From the NCBI GenBank assembly GCA_035995165.1, contig DASYKU010000131.1, positions 1-36,889 of the forward strand: a stretch of DNA of 36,889 nucleotides. Direction: 5' to 3'. Position 1 is the stretch's first letter, and every line of letters begins with the position of its first letter. The translations under genes and the position numbers were made by a program. This stretch comes from Mycobacteriales bacterium. GTDB taxonomy: Bacteria > Actinomycetota > Actinomycetes > Mycobacteriales > CADCTP01. Of the stretch, positions 9,771 to 16,458 are shown piece after piece. The notes under the pieces are model-generated. The model worked only from the letters and a program-made list of their open reading frames with translations, searched no databases and was not told where the DNA came from.

Positions 9771-9807
9771 CTAGTTTAGATACGAGTCAGTTCCGTATCA
9801 GAACTAG
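9771..9807 (+). promoter_or_regulatory. TetR-type operator upstream of the exporter gene
   Basis: The 37-bp palindrome has outer arms CTAGTT/AACTAG and inner arms GATACG/CGTATC around a 9-bp spacer; 12 of 14 positions per arm match. It ends 10 bp before the exporter ATG and overlaps the expected transcription start region. The likely ligand is the TetR protein encoded just downstream of the exporter, which would give autoregulation. Confidence 0.65.
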
Positions 9808-9817
9808 AGGGAGCACG

Positions 9818-11407
9818 ATGGATCAGCCTCGATCCGTACCGGCCGCGCCTGCCGGACACCCGCGCCGCTGGACGATCCTCGCGGTGATGGTGGTGAGCCT
9901 GCTCGTCGTGGTGCTCGACAACACCATCCTCAACGTCGCGCTGAAGACGATCGCCGATCCCCGCGCCGGCCTCGGCGCGAGCCAGAGCGACCTGGAGTGG
10001 TCGATCAACTCGTACACGCTCGTGTTCGCCGGCCTGCTGTTCACCGCCGGGCTGCTGGGCGACCGGCTCGGCCGTCGCCGGATGCTGGTGACCGGGCTCG
10101 GGATCTTCGGGATCGCGTCGCTGGCCTCGGCGTACGCGCAGTCGCCCGGTCAGCTGATCGGCGCCCGCGCGCTGATGGGCCTGGGCGCGGCCGCGATCAT
10201 GCCGGCCACGCTGGCGATCATCTCCACCGTCTTCGAGCCGCGCGAGCGCGGCCGCGCGATCGGCGTCTGGGCCGGCGCGGTCGGGCTCGCGGTGGCGATC
10301 GGCCCGGTCGTCGGCGGCGCCCTGCTGGAGCACTTCTGGTGGGGCTCGGTCTTCCTGGTCAACGTGCCGATCGTGATCGCCGGCATCGCCGCGGTCGCCG
10401 TGCTGGTGCCCGAGTCGCGCAACCCGGCACCGGGACGAATCGACCTGGTCGGCGTGCTGCTGTCGGTCGTCGGCCTGGCGACCTTCGTCTACGGGATCAT
10501 CACCGGTGGCGACTCCGGCGACTGGTTCTCGCCCGGGGTGCTGGGCACGATCGCCGCCGGCGCGCTGATCCTGGGCGCGTTCGTGCTCTACGAGCGGCGG
10601 GTCGCGTACCCGGCGCTGGACGTGCGGCTGTTCCAGGACCCGCGGTTCGCGTCCGCGGTCGGCTCCGTCGGCCTGGTCTTCTTCGCCGCGATGGGCTCGC
10701 TGTTCTTCGGCACGTTCTACCTGCAGATCGTGCGCGGCTACTCGCCCCTGGAGACCGGCCTGCTGTTCCTGCCCTTCGCGGCGGCGCAGCTGATCTTCGC
10801 CCCGCGCAGCGCCGGCCTCGTCGCCACGTACGGGCCGAAGCGGGTCACCGCGGCCGGCATGGGCCTGGTGACCGTGGGGCTGGCGGCGTTCCTGCTGATC
10901 GGGACGGGCACGCCGATCTGGGTGCTGGCCGCCGTCTACTTCGTGATGGGCGCCGGCATGGCGAACGTCGTCGCGCCGACCACCGAGGCGGTCATGTCCT
11001 CGCTGCCCCGGGAGCGGGCCGGCGTCGGGTCGGCGGTGAGCAACACCGTGCGGCAGGTCGGCGGCGCCCTGGGCGTCGCGGTGCTCGGCTCGGTGCTCTC
11101 CCAGGTCTATCGCGGCGGCATCGAAGGGCACCTGTCCGTGCTGCCGGCCGGCGTCCGGGACGCGGCGGGCGAGTCGCTCGCGGCGACGTACGCGGCCGCG
11201 GCGAACGCGGGACCGGCCGGAGCCGGGCTGCTCGGCCCGGCCGACGGGGCCTTCGTGCACGCGATGCACTGGGCCGCGGGCGGGTCCGCGGTGGCGGCGC
11301 TGCTCGGCATGATCGCGGTGCTGCGCTGGCTGCCCGGTCACGTCGCGCGACACCCCGAGCCGGTGTCGGTGGACGAGCTCGACGCACGCCTCGTCGAGAC
11401 GACGTAA
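9818..11407 (+). CDS. MFS multidrug/metabolite exporter, DHA2 (EmrB/QacA) family
   Basis: The 529-residue membrane protein is of the size and character of a 14-helix DHA2 transporter. The hydrophobic N-terminal helix contains VVLDNTILNVALKTI, matching motif D1 of the family (LDxTIVNVALP). The loop between helices 2 and 3 is GDRLGRRRML (motif A). Motif C is about AVAIGPVVGGALLEHFWWGSVFLVNVPI. It would use the proton gradient to expel drugs or secondary metabolites; the substrate cannot be predicted. ATG 9818 follows GAGGGAG. A palindromic operator overlaps the promoter region and a tetR gene follows after 13 bp, a typical exporter/repressor pair. Confidence 0.92.
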   Translation: MDQPRSVPAAPAGHPRRWTILAVMVVSLLVVVLDNTILNVALKTIADPRAGLGASQSDLEWSINSYTLVFAGLLFTAGLLGDRLGRRRMLVTGLGIFGIASLASAYAQSPGQLIGARALMGLGAAAIMPATLAIISTVFEPRERGRAIGVWAGAVGLAVAIGPVVGGALLEHFWWGSVFLVNVPIVIAGIAAVAVLVPESRNPAPGRIDLVGVLLSVVGLATFVYGIITGGDSGDWFSPGVLGTIAAGALILGAFVLYERRVAYPALDVRLFQDPRFASAVGSVGLVFFAAMGSLFFGTFYLQIVRGYSPLETGLLFLPFAAAQLIFAPRSAGLVATYGPKRVTAAGMGLVTVGLAAFLLIGTGTPIWVLAAVYFVMGAGMANVVAPTTEAVMSSLPRERAGVGSAVSNTVRQVGGALGVAVLGSVLSQVYRGGIEGHLSVLPAGVRDAAGESLAATYAAAANAGPAGAGLLGPADGAFVHAMHWAAGGSAVAALLGMIAVLRWLPGHVARHPEPVSVDELDARLVETT

Positions 11408-11420
11408 CCTGGATGTCACC

Positions 11421-12023
11421 ATGACGGACATGTCCACGGCGCCTGCTCCGCGGCCGGCCGGCCGGCCGCGGAGCAGTCATGCCGACGCGGCCATCATCGA
11501 CGCGGTCCTCGGCCTGCTGGCCGAGGGCACGTCGATCGAGGCGCTGACCATGGAGGCCGTGGCGGCGCGGGCCGGCGTCGGCAAGGCGACGATCTACCGC
11601 CGCTTCGCCGACAAGGACGAGCTGGTCCTGGCCGCGGTCAAGGCGGTCAAGCCGCCGCCGCCGGAGCCGGCCGGGGTGTCCGTCCGCGACGACCTGATCG
11701 GGCTGGCCCGGCACGCGCGCAAGGTCCGCGAGGGGATGTCCGGCCAGATCCTGCCCTGCATGATCCCCGAGCTGCAGCGCCCGGGCCGGCTGCGCGACCT
11801 GTACTCCGGGCTCATGGAGGAGCGCCGCGAGTTCACCCGGTCCGTGCTGCGGCGCGGGATCGCGACCGGGGAGCTGCGGTCTGACCTCGACGTCGAGCTG
11901 GTGGCCGTGCTGCTGTCGGCGCCGAACATGATGTCCTCGCTCGGCATGGCGCGCCGGCTGGACGGCGACGGCCTGGCCGAGCGGACCGTGGACACGGTGC
12001 TGCGCGGCATTTCCACTTCCTGA
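11421..12023 (+). CDS. TetR-family transcriptional regulator of the exporter
   Basis: The 200-residue protein has an N-terminal helix-turn-helix (about residues 25-70; MEAVAARAGVGKATIYRRFADKDELV), which is diagnostic for TetR. The C-terminal part is the ligand/dimerisation domain. It is probably co-transcribed with the exporter (13-bp gap) and should bind the palindrome at 9771-9807. ATG 11421 is used; ATG 11430 is a possible alternative. Unusually, codons 8-19 encode a proline/arginine linker within a 34-bp perfect DNA palindrome. Confidence 0.92.
   Translation: MTDMSTAPAPRPAGRPRSSHADAAIIDAVLGLLAEGTSIEALTMEAVAARAGVGKATIYRRFADKDELVLAAVKAVKPPPPEPAGVSVRDDLIGLARHARKVREGMSGQILPCMIPELQRPGRLRDLYSGLMEERREFTRSVLRRGIATGELRSDLDVELVAVLLSAPNMMSSLGMARRLDGDGLAERTVDTVLRGISTS
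11443..11476. repeat. 34-bp perfect palindrome inside the tetR 5' coding region
   Basis: The sequence is perfectly two-fold symmetric over 34 bp: the left 17 bases start CTGCTCCGCGG and the right 17 end CCGCGGAGCAG, with a GGCC-rich centre. In mRNA it could fold into a very stable GC hairpin about 20 nt after the tetR start codon. Confidence 0.6.
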
Positions 12024-12053
12024 CCCATCCGGAGTATTTGCCTGGAGCTGGTT

Positions 12054-12067
12054 GGGCGTTCGCGCCC
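12054..12067 (+). terminator. Small UUCG-loop hairpin after tetR
   Basis: GGGCG-TTCG-CGCCC lies 30 bp after the tetR stop. UUCG loops are very stable, but no T-tract follows. It could end the exporter-tetR transcript or belong to the leader of the next gene. Confidence 0.35.
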
Positions 12068-12114
12068 CCGGCCGTACGATTTCGGCATCCCCCACCTCGT
12101 CTGGGAGGTCCGCC

Positions 12115-13527
12115 GTGCTTCGTCCGGTTCGCTTGCTCCTTGCCGCCGTCGGTACCACCGCGATCGGCCTAGCGTTGCTCACCCCGGCGGCACCGGCCCA
12201 GGCCGCCCTCCCGCATCGGGTGCTCTTCGACGACAGCAAGGCCGAGACGGCCGGCAACGCGGACTGGATCATCAGCACCGCGATGCCGGACCCGACCGCG
12301 CAGAACCCGTCCCCGACCACCGAGACCTCCTGGACCGGCGCGTTGTCGGCCTGGGGCGTGGCGCTGCAGCGCACCGGTCAGTACAGCCTGAAGACGCTGC
12401 CGCCGGGCAACACGATCAGCTTCGGCGGCGGCGGCGCGCTGGACCTGGCGAACTTCGACGAGTTCGTCATGCCGGAGCCGAACTCGCCGCTGAGTGCGGC
12501 CGAGAAGACCGCGATCCTGCGTTTCGTACAGGCGGGCGGCGGGTTCTTCCTCATCGTCGACCACACCGGCAGCGACCGGAACAGCGACGGCTGGGACTCG
12601 GTCCGGATCGCGAACGACCTGTTCGCCAGCAACGGCGTCGACAACACCGACCCGTTCGGGGTCAGCGAGGACGTCGTCGACGTCGCCAACGAGAACGACG
12701 TGGCGATCCGGGACACCACCAACCCGGTGATCGGCGGCCCGTTCGGCACGGTCACCGGCGCGATCGTGCGCGACGGCAGCACCCAGACCCTGCACCCGGC
12801 CGACAACCCGGCCGTACGGGGGCTGGTCTGGCGGCCGACCGCGAACCAGACCGGGACGACCGGGGCCTTCCTCAGCACCAGCACGTTCGGGGCCGGGCGA
12901 TTCGCGATCTGGGGCGACAGCTCGCCGATCGACGACGGCACCGGACAGGCCGGCAACACGCTGTTCAACGGCTGGAACGACCCGGCCGGCACGGACGCGG
13001 CGCTCGCCCTGAACGCCACCGCCTGGCTGGCCGGCGCCGGCACCACCACTCCTCCCCCGCCCCCGCCGGGCAACTGCGCCGGCCCCGGGCAGAAGCTCGG
13101 CAACACCGGCTTCGAGACCGGCACCGCGGCGCCCTGGACCGCGACCGCCTCGGTGGTCTCGAACTCGGCCTCCGAGGCCGCCCACGCCGGGACCTGGAAG
13201 GCCTGGCTGGACGGCTACGGCCTGGCCCACACCGACACGCTGCGGCAGACCGCGACCGTCCCGGCCGGCTGCTCGGCCACGCTCTCGTTCTGGCTGCACG
13301 TCGACACCGCCGAGACGTCGACGACGACCGCGTTCGACACGCTGACGGTCTCGACCGCGGCCGGCACGCTGGCGACGTTCTCCAACCTCAACCACAACAC
13401 CGGGTTCGCCCAGCACACCGTCGCCGTCCCCGGCACCGGCTCGGTCACGCTCACCTTCACCGGGGTCGAGGGGACGAAGCTGCAGACCTCGTTCGTCGTC
13501 GACGACGTGACGCTGACGGCGGCCTGA
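12115..13527 (+). CDS. Secreted two-domain protein (GATase-like/DUF4350-type domain plus C-terminal beta-sandwich)
   Basis: GTG 12115 is chosen because GGGAGG lies 6 nt upstream and the signal peptide begins there (LRPVRLLLAAVG...TPAAPAQA, cleaved near residue 30). The 470-residue product has an N-terminal domain with VLFDDSKAETAGNADW and ILRFVQAGGGFFLIVDHTGSD. These resemble the GATase-like fold used in ThuA/IFT52-type domains. A proline linker (PPPPPPG, near residue 320) leads to a C-terminal domain (NTGFETGT..PWTAT..., then FVVDDVTLTAA). That domain is widespread as an accessory, probably sugar-binding, module in actinobacterial secreted hydrolases. The enzymatic activity is not recognised. 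The gene has no obvious partner nearby. Confidence 0.7.
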   Translation: MLRPVRLLLAAVGTTAIGLALLTPAAPAQAALPHRVLFDDSKAETAGNADWIISTAMPDPTAQNPSPTTETSWTGALSAWGVALQRTGQYSLKTLPPGNTISFGGGGALDLANFDEFVMPEPNSPLSAAEKTAILRFVQAGGGFFLIVDHTGSDRNSDGWDSVRIANDLFASNGVDNTDPFGVSEDVVDVANENDVAIRDTTNPVIGGPFGTVTGAIVRDGSTQTLHPADNPAVRGLVWRPTANQTGTTGAFLSTSTFGAGRFAIWGDSSPIDDGTGQAGNTLFNGWNDPAGTDAALALNATAWLAGAGTTTPPPPPPGNCAGPGQKLGNTGFETGTAAPWTATASVVSNSASEAAHAGTWKAWLDGYGLAHTDTLRQTATVPAGCSATLSFWLHVDTAETSTTTAFDTLTVSTAAGTLATFSNLNHNTGFAQHTVAVPGTGSVTLTFTGVEGTKLQTSFVVDDVTLTAA

Positions 13528-13587
13528 CCGGCCTACCGAACCGGGAAGGCCCCGCGATCGCCTCCGGGTCGCCGCGTCCGACCGGGG

Positions 13588-13593
13588 TACAAT
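13588..13593 (+). promoter_or_regulatory. Candidate -10 element of ohr
   Basis: TACAAT matches the -10 consensus in 5 of 6 positions and lies 32 bp before the ohr start. No good -35 (TTGACA-like) sits 17 bp upstream, so the promoter may depend on an activator or another sigma factor. Confidence 0.3.
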
Positions 13594-13624
13594 CTTACGA
13601 CATAGCCCGGCGTACGGTGGATTC

Positions 13625-14059
13625 GTGGCTACTGCGATCGAACCTGTGTACACCGCCGAGGCACTGTCCACCGGGCACGGCCGGGACGGGCACGTCCGGA
13701 CCTCCGACGGCGCCGTCGACACCGACGTCGCCATCCCCAAGGAGATGGGCGGGCCGGGTGGCGCGCCGAACCCGGAGGAGCTGTTCGCGGCCGGCTACGC
13801 GGCCTGTTTCCACAGCGCGCTGCGCGGCGTGGCCGGCGCGGCCAAGGTCCGCCTCGGCGAGGGCACCAGCGTCGCCTCGACCGTCGGCATCGGGCCGAAC
13901 GGTGCCGGCGGCTTCGGTCTCGTGGTCGGCCTGACCGCGCACCTGCCCGGGCTGGAGCAGGCCGAGGCGGAGAAGCTGGTCGAGCAGGCCCACCAGGTCT
14001 GTCCGTACTCGAACGCGACCCGCGGCAACGTCGAGGTCACCCTGACCACGACGGTCTGA
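13625..14059 (+). CDS. ohr: Organic hydroperoxide resistance protein, Ohr/OsmC family
   Basis: The 144-residue protein has normal Ohr length. The two redox cysteines are present: AACFHSAL (peroxidatic) and VCPYSNATRGN (resolving, with the Ohr-specific VCPYSxATRGN pattern). NPEELFAAGYAACF is also typical. Ohr reduces organic and fatty-acid peroxides in the cytoplasm, using lipoylated protein thiols. The start is GTG 13625 (VATAIEPVYTAEA). No OhrR/MarR repressor gene adjoins it. A strong hairpin follows it, so it is probably a single-gene transcript. Confidence 0.93.
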   Translation: MATAIEPVYTAEALSTGHGRDGHVRTSDGAVDTDVAIPKEMGGPGGAPNPEELFAAGYAACFHSALRGVAGAAKVRLGEGTSVASTVGIGPNGAGGFGLVVGLTAHLPGLEQAEAEKLVEQAHQVCPYSNATRGNVEVTLTTTV

Positions 14060-14105
14060 CCGGGTCCGGCGGCGGTCCGGGGCCGCAGCCGTCCTCGGAG
14101 CGGAC

Positions 14106-14146
14106 GAGCGGGCGGCCGCCGTCCGGGAACCGGCGGCCGCCCGCTC
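14106..14146 (+). terminator. Strong hairpin after ohr
   Basis: Two 16-bp perfect arms (GAGCGGGCGGCCGCCG and its complement) surround a 9-nt loop, starting 46 bp after the ohr stop. There is no T-tract, as is usual for high-GC actinobacterial terminators. Confidence 0.65.
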
Positions 14147-14230
14147 ACGTGATCAGGAGTCCGGCCACTGGGTCGACTTCACGGGCTCGACCGTGCGAAC
14201 GACGATCTTCGTGCGGCACCTCCTCGCACT

Positions 14231-14248
14231 GGGTCGGGGACCCGACCC
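14231..14248. promoter_or_regulatory. 18-bp GC-rich inverted repeat upstream of ycnI
   Basis: GGGTCGGG-GA-CCCGACCC has perfect 8-bp arms and lies about 210 bp upstream of the ycnI start. It is a candidate operator. Runs of G/C facing each other are also a feature of CsoR-type copper sites, but this is not the usual CsoR sequence. Confidence 0.35.
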
Positions 14249-14309
14249 TGCCGATCTCCGCTACGAAATCGCCGCGATTCCGCTGCGGTGCCGGTTCAGC
14301 CCGTCGGGG

Positions 14310-14358
14310 CCCCAATGTTTGGGGTTTTCGGGGACCAGTCTTGGGGGTTCGGGGAACC
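14310..14358 (+). promoter_or_regulatory. Palindrome plus direct repeats upstream of ycnI, shared with the multicopper oxidase
   Basis: CCCCAA-TGT-TTGGGG (14310-14324) is followed by TTGGGG at 14341-14346. The two copies start 22 bp apart and extend into a longer direct repeat, TTGGGGTTTTCGGGGACC and TTGGGGGTTCGGGGAACC. The element ends about 100 bp before the ycnI start. The same core and half-site occur upstream of the multicopper oxidase (1438-1473) in the same orientation to the gene. A regulatory role is inferred from recurrence. Confidence 0.55.
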
Positions 14359-14456
14359 GGGCCCGCTACGGAGGCGACCGGTGGGGCGTGGGACGTGATC
14401 CGCGGGCGCGGTTCGGGTCTCGCGTACCGGCCGAGAACCGTGAGAAAGGACCGTCC

Positions 14457-15200
14457 GTGTCCCGTTCCGTCATTCGCCTCCTCACCGTCGCGGGAGTTGC
14501 CGTGGCTGCCATCGCCACGACCGCGCTGCCCGCGCTCGCGCACGTGACCGTGAACTCGCCCGGCGCCACCCAGGGCGGGTTCGGGGTCCTGACGTTCCGG
14601 ATGCCCAACGAGGTCGACAACGCCAACGCCACCGAGCTGAAGGTCCAGCTCCCGGCCGAGACGCCGCTGGCGTCGGTGTCGGTCAAGCCCCAGCCGGGGT
14701 GGACCTACACCGTCACCCGGGCGAAGCTGGCGACGCCGCTGACCGACGACGACGGGAACCAGGTCACCGACTACCCCTCGGTCGTGGACTGGAAGGCCAC
14801 CGCCGGCGGGATCAAGCCCGGTGAGTACACCGAGTTCCAGCTGTCGGTCGGCCCGCTGCCCGAGGCCGACTCGATGACGTTCAAGGCGATCCAGACGTAC
14901 TCCGACGGCACCGTCGTGTCCTGGATCGAGCAGGCCGCCGCCGGCAGCAGCGACGAGCCCGAGCACCCCGCCCCGACGCTGAAGCTGGCCGCCGCCGGCG
15001 GCACCGCCACCGCCCCCGTCGCCACCACCCCGACCGTCACCGCGGGCGCCGACAACGACGGCAGCTCCGTCACCGGCGCGTACGTCGTCGGCGGCATCGG
15101 GCTCGTGGCCGGGCTGGCCGCGCTCGGGCTGGCGCTGACCGGACGGCGGCGCAAGGACGCCGCCGACGCCACCCCGGACCGCGTCAGCACCAGCGTCTGA
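14457..15200 (+). CDS. ycnI: YcnI-like copper-binding membrane-anchored protein (DUF1775)
   Basis: GTG 14457 is chosen because GAAAGGA lies 6 nt upstream and the signal peptide starts there. The frame is open further upstream but has no export signal. The 247-residue precursor is probably cleaved after ALPALA, giving a mature N-terminal His29 (HVTVNSPGATQGGF). In characterised YcnI the N-terminal His of the mature protein binds Cu(II) in a brace-type site with a conserved Trp, and GWTYTV and VVDWKA are present here. A C-terminal helix (YVVGGIGLVAGLAALGLAL) followed by RRRK anchors it outside the membrane. YcnI is linked to copper homeostasis. The usual CopC/CopD neighbours are absent. The 3' end converges on cydB over a shared hairpin. 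Confidence 0.88.
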   Translation: MSRSVIRLLTVAGVAVAAIATTALPALAHVTVNSPGATQGGFGVLTFRMPNEVDNANATELKVQLPAETPLASVSVKPQPGWTYTVTRAKLATPLTDDDGNQVTDYPSVVDWKATAGGIKPGEYTEFQLSVGPLPEADSMTFKAIQTYSDGTVVSWIEQAAAGSSDEPEHPAPTLKLAAAGGTATAPVATTPTVTAGADNDGSSVTGAYVVGGIGLVAGLAALGLALTGRRRKDAADATPDRVSTSV

Positions 15201-15208
15201 CCCGCGGT

Positions 15209-15236
15209 CCCGGCGCGGCTCACCCCCCGCGCCGGG
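15209..15236. terminator. Bidirectional hairpin between ycnI and cydB
   Basis: CCCGGCGCGG and CCGCGCCGGG are perfect 10-bp arms with an 8-nt loop. The cydB stop codon lies in the loop. Placed between convergent genes, it probably terminates both transcripts. Confidence 0.6.
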
Positions 15237-16458
15237 GCCCGGCTCCACCCAGGCCGGCACCCTCCGGTTCGGGCTCGCCCGACGGCGCGGCGGCGGTGAA
15301 GCCGAGGAGGGCGGCGGCGAGCAGGAGCACGACGCCGACCCCGAGCACCGCCGGGTTCGGCCCGAACACCATCAGGCCGGCCCCGACCACGAACAGCGCC
15401 ACGGCCGCGGCCCCGGTCACCCCGGCCCGGCTCCGGACCGGCCGCACGTCCGGGACGAGCGCCGGCCGCGGCCGGTCCATCCGCCCCCGCAGCACGAGCA
15501 GGAACAGCAGCAGCAGCGACGGCCCCACGATCGCGGCCCCGGCCAGCACCGAGATCACGACGGCCACCAGCGTGGTCCGGGGCGCGGCCGCCGCGGCCAC
15601 GGTCAGCCCGGGCAGCACGTCCGGCCGCTGCGCCACCGCCCAGCCCGCGATGAGCGCCGCGATCGCGACGCCGGCGACGTACCGGGCCGGCTCGATCCGG
15701 TTCCGTACGACGAGCCCGAACGCGACGATGCCGGCCACCACGGAGACGACCACGGCGGCCAGCCCGGCCCCGTGCGTGAGCCCACGGTAGAGCCCGGGCG
15801 CGTCCGACCGCACCACCAGCAGACCCGCGATCGACAGCACCCCGGCGGCGGCCCCGGCCCCGAGCGCGCGCCGCCGGAACGCCACCGCGCTGCCGGCATC
15901 GCCGATGCGGGCCGAGTCGGCCGCCAGCTGCACCGCGGCCAGGTACGCCCCGACCGCGACGGCCAGCACCCCGGCCAGGATCGAGGTCGGGTTGAGCCAG
16001 CTGGAGACCGCGCTCCCCGACCCGTCGGCCGGCACCCGCCCGGACGCGAGCCCGCCGACGACCGCCCCCAGCGAGAACGGCGTGAGCACCGAGGACAGCC
16101 CGAAGACCAGGTCGATCTCCCGGTGGTCGGCCGGCCCCCGCGACGCCCCGTGCAGCGCGTACGCCGTCCCGCGCAGCACGATCCCGATCGCGGCCAGGAA
16201 CAGCGGCACGACCAGCGTCGTGCTCACCACCGCGAACACCCGCGGGTACGCCGTCCACAGCACGGTGAGCACGAAGATCAGCCAGACGTGGTTGGCCTCC
16301 CAGACCGGCCCGATCGAGGAGTAGATCCGGGCCCGCAGGGTCTCCGAGCGCACCGCGGACAGCTGCCAGACGCCCGTACCGAGATCGGCCCCGGCCAGCA
16401 CCGTGTAGAGGATCAGGCCGACCAGGACGAAGACCAGCGGCAGCAGCTGCAGCGTCAC
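15220..16458 (-). CDS. cydB: Cytochrome bd ubiquinol/menaquinol oxidase subunit II
   Basis: The 412-residue integral membrane protein starts at GTG 16458, overlapping the cydA stop (GTGA). It begins LQLLPLVFVLVGLILYTVLAGADLGTGVW, with the family's AGADLGTG near the end of helix 1, and has PVWEANHVWLIF, typical of CydB. It pairs with CydA and is needed for oxidase assembly. The C-terminus carries a charged Pro/Gly/Glu-rich tail. No cydDC exporter genes follow. Confidence 0.92.
   Translation of the reverse strand: MTLQLLPLVFVLVGLILYTVLAGADLGTGVWQLSAVRSETLRARIYSSIGPVWEANHVWLIFVLTVLWTAYPRVFAVVSTTLVVPLFLAAIGIVLRGTAYALHGASRGPADHREIDLVFGLSSVLTPFSLGAVVGGLASGRVPADGSGSAVSSWLNPTSILAGVLAVAVGAYLAAVQLAADSARIGDAGSAVAFRRRALGAGAAAGVLSIAGLLVVRSDAPGLYRGLTHGAGLAAVVVSVVAGIVAFGLVVRNRIEPARYVAGVAIAALIAGWAVAQRPDVLPGLTVAAAAAPRTTLVAVVISVLAGAAIVGPSLLLLFLLVLRGRMDRPRPALVPDVRPVRSRAGVTGAAAVALFVVGAGLMVFGPNPAVLGVGVVLLLAAALLGFTAAAPSGEPEPEGAGLGGAGPRRGG

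Noticed and set aside
14231-14324. CsoR operator upstream of ycnI
   Set aside because: Opposed G/C runs are present but lack the TA-flanked CCCC/GGGG pattern of known CsoR sites, and no csoR gene is nearby.
14326-14346. DosR/DevR-like box (GGGAC..GTC) upstream of ycnI, attractive because DosR senses CO and hypoxia
   Set aside because: The half-sites are separated by 2 rather than 4 bases and the right half is GTCTT rather than GTCCC, so the match to the known consensus is poor.
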